Origin: Gammaproteobacteria bacterium | GTDB lineage: Bacteria; Pseudomonadota; Gammaproteobacteria; SZUA-229 | Assembly: GCA_024636785.1 (NCBI GenBank) | Contig: JAGXGK010000041.1 | Coordinates: 1-57,483, forward strand | Length of the DNA: 57,483 nt | Reading direction: 5' to 3' | Shown: positions 53,509 through 57,483 of the stretch, piece after piece | How the letters are laid out: each line of letters begins with the position of its first letter | Position numbering within the stretch: the stretch's first letter is position 1 | Position numbers and translations under genes: made by a program | The notes under the pieces: generated by a model | Told to the model about the DNA's origin: nothing | What the model saw: the letters and a program-made list of their open reading frames with translations, nothing else | Databases searched by the model: none

Positions 53509-53880
53509 ATCAATGGGGACAGGCTCGATTGATCTCTAATTCAATGCAAACTATAGCTACAACGGCATTGATTAAGCGCATAGATAAACAACGATGACAG
53601 GAAATCTAATGAATATCGCAAGAACACCAAAATCAATCGAGTCTGACCCACTGCTGTCCCACAAACTCGTCATTCCGGCGGAGGCCGGAATCCATGTGTT
53701 TGACTGCGCTGTTTAATCAGTGAGTTACTGGATACCGGCCTGCGCCGGTATGACGTTATTCCTATTTTGAAACTTCATGTCCATGTACAGCCCAATATCC
53801 TGAAATCACTAGTGCGATAACGTTAAACATGCTTACATGATTATCATGTGGGACAGCAGTGAGTCTGACCCCATTGATCT
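53509..53880. repeat. REP-like repeat cluster
   Basis: This 429-bp gene-free spacer (53469-53897) holds nested repeats. GATCAAT...ATTGATC frames a GGGGACAGGCTC unit at 53509-53534. GTCTGACCCACTGCTGTCCCAC at 53641-53662 is inverted at 53848-53870. Between them two hairpins (53668-53694 and 53729-53755, the CGTCATTCCGGCGGAGGCCGG type) are inverted to each other with about four changes. The GGGGTCAGACTCGATTGAT core is, from recollection, common in gammaproteobacterial REP elements. Confidence 0.65.
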
Positions 53881-53897
53881 CTGTGCCTACGTCATAC

Positions 53898-54761
53898 TCA
53901 CTTTTTATGTTTAGACTGTCTGCCCGGCCGAAAATAGTTGCTGTTATCGTAATAGGCCTCAATACCATTATCCGCATGCCAGCCCGGCATGCCGAGTATC
54001 GGAAACGGGTTAAGGTCGTGTGGCTGGCTGTATTGTTCGCCGGCAGCAAAGCTTGCTGTTAGTTGCTCGTCGATGTGGGCGAGGCGCTCATTCATTGGTT
54101 TGGCAAAGTGGCTTTCATCCACCTCTAGCAGAATCGCATTGGCGGTCATGCCGAGGTAGGGCGCGAGTGCCTTTTCATACATAGCATGGCCAAAGGTGGT
54201 GCATTCAAATTTACCCGCCAGCTCATCGTGACGCTGCCAGAACAATTCTTTCCATTTAAAGTCCCTGATCAGTTGCAGCAGTGTCGGGTCGCAGCTGGTA
54301 ATCACCACACCGCCTTCATCGAACAGTGACAACATGTTCTCTATCGGGCTGCGCCGGCCAACCTCGCCGTCTTCGATACGTTGTTTTGCCCGTGGTATGT
54401 GGATGGCGTTGATCACCGCCTTGGTTCTGGGAAAGATGAACCAGGTCAGCAGTTGAAAGAAATCGTGCCAGTTCTCAGTGCGCGTCTGGATTTCACCGTG
54501 CAGATAAATACGGGGTGCATAGTGCTGCTCGAAGTGGTTGGGTTTGCCTTCCTGTGCGACGATGTTCAGCGCGGCGCCGTGCTGGGTACGCAGTGGTGAT
54601 GCTGCATTATCGAGTAGTTGTTGATAGGCATCCAGCCCCGGCCATTCGGAAAATTCGCGGAATGGGGTGAGTAGTGGGCGCAGTGGTTCGAACAGGGGTT
54701 TGTCGCTGTCGAAATCGGGGCGCCATGGCACCAGTGCATCGATACGGGTATTGGTTTTCAC
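53898..54761 (-). CDS. DUF3025 domain protein
   Basis: The 287-residue protein matches DUF3025: FEPLRPLLTPFREFSEWPGL, YAPRIYLHGEIQTRTENWHDFFQLLTW and FPRTKAVINAIHI. No signal peptide or membrane segment, so it is probably cytoplasmic. The family function is unknown. The repeat cluster lies immediately downstream. Confidence 0.85.
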   Translation of the reverse strand: MKTNTRIDALVPWRPDFDSDKPLFEPLRPLLTPFREFSEWPGLDAYQQLLDNAASPLRTQHGAALNIVAQEGKPNHFEQHYAPRIYLHGEIQTRTENWHDFFQLLTWFIFPRTKAVINAIHIPRAKQRIEDGEVGRRSPIENMLSLFDEGGVVITSCDPTLLQLIRDFKWKELFWQRHDELAGKFECTTFGHAMYEKALAPYLGMTANAILLEVDESHFAKPMNERLAHIDEQLTASFAAGEQYSQPHDLNPFPILGMPGWHADNGIEAYYDNSNYFRPGRQSKHKK

Positions 54762-55282
54762 GTTGAGTTTGTTGTGTTGCTGGGAGGGGAAAGATAACTG
54801 AAATCGAGCGTGCTGTCATTTCTATGTAGCATGGAAAGCCTGACCTCGTGTTTTAAGGCTTTTATCAGTAAAACGTCGGATATTTTTACACAACCTTGCA
54901 TTATTAAGGTTATAACCTGTTTTTAGAGAGAAATTCTTTACACTTTAATTAATTATAAAATGCTAATGCTTTCTCAACTGTTTGTTTATATGTGATTTAT
55001 AAAAACTGGCATCATCGTTGCAGTTATCAATACATGTGCAGAAATGCGCAAATCGCAACATGGTAAATGCATGCTGCCTAAATGAGAAAAAACCTTCCGT
55101 CGGCATGAGCGATTTCACCACTGCTGACAATAAATGCTAAAAAATACCTTGAGGTTTGCCCTGCGTGTGCGGGAAGAACTGACAGGTTTCGCCACGAAAC
55201 TCAAGCTATCACTACTCTATAAGTGAAGCTTGTTTCATCGTAACTATCTTAGCTAAATGAAGATTTTTTTAGGCAATAGCAT
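54762..55282. other. Spacer upstream of the GGDEF pair
   Basis: The 521-bp stretch holds no credible gene. It is AT-rich at 54880-55020 and contains a perfect GTTTCG-CCA-CGAAAC hairpin at 55186-55200. A minus-strand GCAGGGCAAACC (55153-55164) resembles the start of a GEMM-I riboswitch but the rest is missing. Promoters for the GGDEF gene probably lie here; none could be fixed. Confidence 0.4.
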
Positions 55283-56191
55283 ATGAAACTACAACTCGAT
55301 GGACTGAAGAATATAAACCCCAGGCACCTGGCTACACTAGGCGTCCTGTGTGCATGCCTGTTCTGGTTCATCGAATCAGCAATCGACACCTTTATTTTTG
55401 AACAGCAACGACTGTACCTTGAAAATTTACTCAGGCCTGAAACAACGGAATTATGGAATCGATGCCAGGTCGTATTTCTACTAATGGCCATTACAGTGCT
55501 CGCAATGTTGATGCTACATAGGCAGCGTAAGATCACCAGGCAACTGAAAAAATATAAACTTGCGTTAGAAGACACTATATTTGAGCGCACCAGTGATCTC
55601 AGATTAAAAAATGCGATGCTCGAAAATGAAATCATGAATCGATTAAAAATTGAGGCCGAATTACTATACATCGCCAGTATTGACCCGCTGACATCTATAC
55701 CTAATCGTAGAAAATTTAACGAAGTGCTAAGTTACGAACTGCAAAGGGGCTCGCGTTACCAAAAAGGCCTGTCATTAATTCTTTGCGATCTGGATCATTT
55801 CAAACGCATCAATGATAAACATGGACATAACATTGGAGACGAGGTGCTCAGGGAGTTCGCGCGATTGGTTTCAGCTCATATTAGAAAAACCGATACTTTT
55901 GCACGCTGGGGAGGTGAAGAGTTTGCATTATTGTTACCGGAAACAGACCTGAAAACAGCATTCGAAATGGCAGAAAAACTACGTCTGGTTATTGACGAGC
56001 ATCAACTCCCTAACGCGGAGAGATTTACTGCCAGCTTTGGTGTCACTCAGTTTGTTGAAGGTGATAATGAAATAAAAATAATTAGCCGTGCTGACATAGC
56101 GCTTTATAAAGCCAAAGCAAATGGACGCAATAAAGTTGAATCAAAGCCGAAGCTACAAACTAATTTTAAACTTTCGTCTGTTATGGGTTAA
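55283..56191 (+). CDS. Membrane diguanylate cyclase (GGDEF)
   Basis: The 302-residue protein has two membrane segments near 17-38 and 62-80 bracketing a short periplasmic loop, a coiled-coil stretch (82-130) and a GGDEF domain. The active site is GGEEF at 210-214 with the RxxD inhibitory site RKTD at 201-204 and the DLDHFK metal/substrate segment near 169. It should make cyclic di-GMP and be feedback-inhibited. The sensory loop is only about 25 residues long and carries no recognised domain. Confidence 0.92.
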   Translation: MKLQLDGLKNINPRHLATLGVLCACLFWFIESAIDTFIFEQQRLYLENLLRPETTELWNRCQVVFLLMAITVLAMLMLHRQRKITRQLKKYKLALEDTIFERTSDLRLKNAMLENEIMNRLKIEAELLYIASIDPLTSIPNRRKFNEVLSYELQRGSRYQKGLSLILCDLDHFKRINDKHGHNIGDEVLREFARLVSAHIRKTDTFARWGGEEFALLLPETDLKTAFEMAEKLRLVIDEHQLPNAERFTASFGVTQFVEGDNEIKIISRADIALYKAKANGRNKVESKPKLQTNFKLSSVMG

Positions 56192-56224
56192 AGGAGTTAG
56201 GCTTTTTAACTGTGAATCTGCCGG

Positions 56225-56252
56225 AGGGCAAAACACAGGGATGTATTTTGTA
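56225..56252. repeat. Fragment of the 9.1-kb dispersed repeat
   Basis: AGGGCAAAACACAGG followed by GATGTATTTTGTA matches 9165-9191 with few changes. It lies in the 185-bp spacer between the two GGDEF genes. It suggests an older, truncated insertion of the same element. Confidence 0.5.
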
Positions 56253-56376
56253 ATTCCGCTCGCGAAACTAAAATCGATCAAGTCTGCCCTATTAATTGCA
56301 TTGAATTCATTAACGAATGATAATGCACAGGTTTTACTGATTTTAATGAAATAAAGCCTTAGAGAGTCATGGTTAG

Positions 56377-57480
56377 ATGTCAATTGATAAAAAAGATGTA
56401 GCGTTATATCTGGATCCCCTCTATTTTGAGGATAAAGGGGTGAAAGAAAAATTTCATCAGTGGTACGGGGCTTCAAAAATCGTTCAAATACGTGCGATAA
56501 CTATCCTGACCGCTTTTTTATATATCATCTATGCGCAGATAGACAACGCCGCCGCCCCTTCTGCCGTTAAGTCGGTGATGACGATATTGCATTTATATGT
56601 ATTGCCATGCAGCCTGTTCCTGATTGCAGGCCTGACCTTTTTTGGTGGCTTATATCGGCCAATGATTTTTTTGCTGTCAATGGCGCCGGTTGGCGCGGCA
56701 GTAGCAAGTATATTCATCATCACCAGGCTGGATGACTTCACTATATACCTGCCAGAGTTATATCTCATCATTATCTGGGTGTTTGCAATATCCGGGCTGA
56801 GGCTGATGTATGCAGCAGTCAGTGCTTCAGTGGTCATCTTTATTGTGCTGGCATCCAGCAATGCCTTTGCATTTCCGGTCAACTTTCTTTTTATGCATTT
56901 CCTGTGGCTGGTGTCTGCGTTTTCATTTGGCGTGCTTAGCGCATTTGTCATAGAGAAATCAAATAAACTCAATTTCCTGAATGAACGCAATCTTGAGTCG
57001 CTCGCCACAACCGACAAATTGACCGGCCTTAATAATCGCATGAAAATTGAAAATGATGTTGATGAAGAGGTCGAGCGTGCCATGCGTTATAACAGGGGGC
57101 TGTCGGTCATCGTATTAGATGTAGATGATTTCAAACAGGTTAACGATGAATATGGCCACCATGTTGGCGATGTCGTTTTAAGAGAGCTTGCCGCCGTTGT
57201 TCAGGCTGGGATTAGGAAGGTTGATTCAGTAGGCAGGTGGGGCGGTGAGGAATTTATCATCGTTCTTTCGGAAACCAGCCTTAACGAAGCGAAGCAGGTG
57301 GCAGAACAAATAAGGGTAAAAATAGAAAACTACGAATTCACCGTTGTTAAACATAAAACCAGTAGTTTTGGGGTTGCTGAATATATTCAGGGCGATAATT
57401 CGCAGAGTATTATCAATCGAGCGGATAAGGCGCTGTATAAGGCGAAAGAGTTGGGTAGGAATCAGACGCAGAGTTTGTAG
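56377..57480 (+). CDS. Multi-pass membrane diguanylate cyclase (GGDEF)
   Basis: The 367-residue protein has six predicted membrane segments between residues 38 and 192, of the type seen in uncharacterised membrane-sensor cyclases, then a GGDEF domain. Active site GGEEF at 289-293, RxxD site RKVD at 280-283, and DVDDFKQVNDEYGHHVGD intact. It is complete, ending three bases before the window edge. It is a neighbour of the previous GGDEF gene and is possibly co-expressed, although the two sequences differ outside the catalytic domain. Confidence 0.92.
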   Translation: MSIDKKDVALYLDPLYFEDKGVKEKFHQWYGASKIVQIRAITILTAFLYIIYAQIDNAAAPSAVKSVMTILHLYVLPCSLFLIAGLTFFGGLYRPMIFLLSMAPVGAAVASIFIITRLDDFTIYLPELYLIIIWVFAISGLRLMYAAVSASVVIFIVLASSNAFAFPVNFLFMHFLWLVSAFSFGVLSAFVIEKSNKLNFLNERNLESLATTDKLTGLNNRMKIENDVDEEVERAMRYNRGLSVIVLDVDDFKQVNDEYGHHVGDVVLRELAAVVQAGIRKVDSVGRWGGEEFIIVLSETSLNEAKQVAEQIRVKIENYEFTVVKHKTSSFGVAEYIQGDNSQSIINRADKALYKAKELGRNQTQSL

Positions 57481-57483
57481 GCC

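Noticed and set aside
53762-54049. 95-codon minus-strand frame
   Set aside because: It overlaps the well-supported DUF3025 gene in another frame and runs into the repeat cluster.
55140-55200. Possible cyclic-di-GMP (GEMM-I) riboswitch on the minus strand
   Set aside because: GCAGGGCAAACC matches the conserved start, but the GACGCAAAGCC segment and the receptor stem that should follow are absent, and the nearest minus-strand gene is 400 bp away.

Overview
The window looks like a chromosomal segment of a gammaproteobacterium with roughly half G+C. This is inferred from the protein families and gene order: a tkt-gap-pgk-pyk-fba sugar-phosphate cluster, gltBD, rpmB-rpmG, folB-folK, yaaA, CPA-type antiporters, many cyclic-di-GMP proteins, and DsrC/TusA-like sulfur-relay relatives that suggest sulfur metabolism. 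No rRNA, tRNA or CRISPR array was seen. I cannot name the species.

Layout. 1-7.1 kb: central carbon operon (transketolase cut by the window edge, GAPDH, PGK, pyruvate kinase, class II aldolase), then an FKBP-type isomerase and a strong two-way terminator. 7.2-8.8 kb: purC-bioD on the minus strand. 8.8-15.9 kb: an AT-richer accessory island with a Cache-GGDEF enzyme, an IS110-family transposase remnant whose upstream region folds like a bridge RNA, dispersed repeats, REP-like palindromes, and minus-strand gene cassettes separated by attC-type recombination sites. No integrase is visible, so this resembles a CALIN (cluster of attC sites lacking integrase). Its cassettes encode a PD-(D/E)xK nuclease-like protein, a conserved unknown protein, a DUF6164-like protein and a small membrane protein. 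16.0-22.2 kb: gltBD glutamate synthase, then a 179-bp hairpin repeat and a PilZ gene. 23.0-24.6 kb: mscS and a DUF481 outer-membrane protein.

24.8-31.7 kb is one long minus-strand transcription unit: a gliding-type ABC system (ATPase, permease, GldG-like, DUF4340), mutM, a macrodomain deacetylase and an SLC13-type transporter broken by a frameshift. 32.0-35.9 kb: an EAL-CBS-GGDEF protein, a B12-binding radical SAM protein and a DsrC-like protein. 35.9-38.4 kb: rpmB-rpmG and the divergent folB-folK-yaaA-tusA-like unit. 38.6-48.9 kb: transaldolase, hypothetical genes, a lipoprotein, a phosphoesterase, a pteridine-reductase-like SDR divergent from a MidA-type methyltransferase, uppP-vanZ, cca and a KefB-type antiporter. 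49.3-57.5 kb: a CopB-type P-type ATPase, a TumA-like regulator with a small overlapping partner, a NhaP-type antiporter, a REP-like repeat cluster, a DUF3025 protein and two membrane GGDEF enzymes.

The housekeeping clusters look ordinary. The most unusual material is the integron-like island at 12.6-15.2 kb, the IS110 remnant with its candidate bridge RNA, and several dispersed intergenic repeats.
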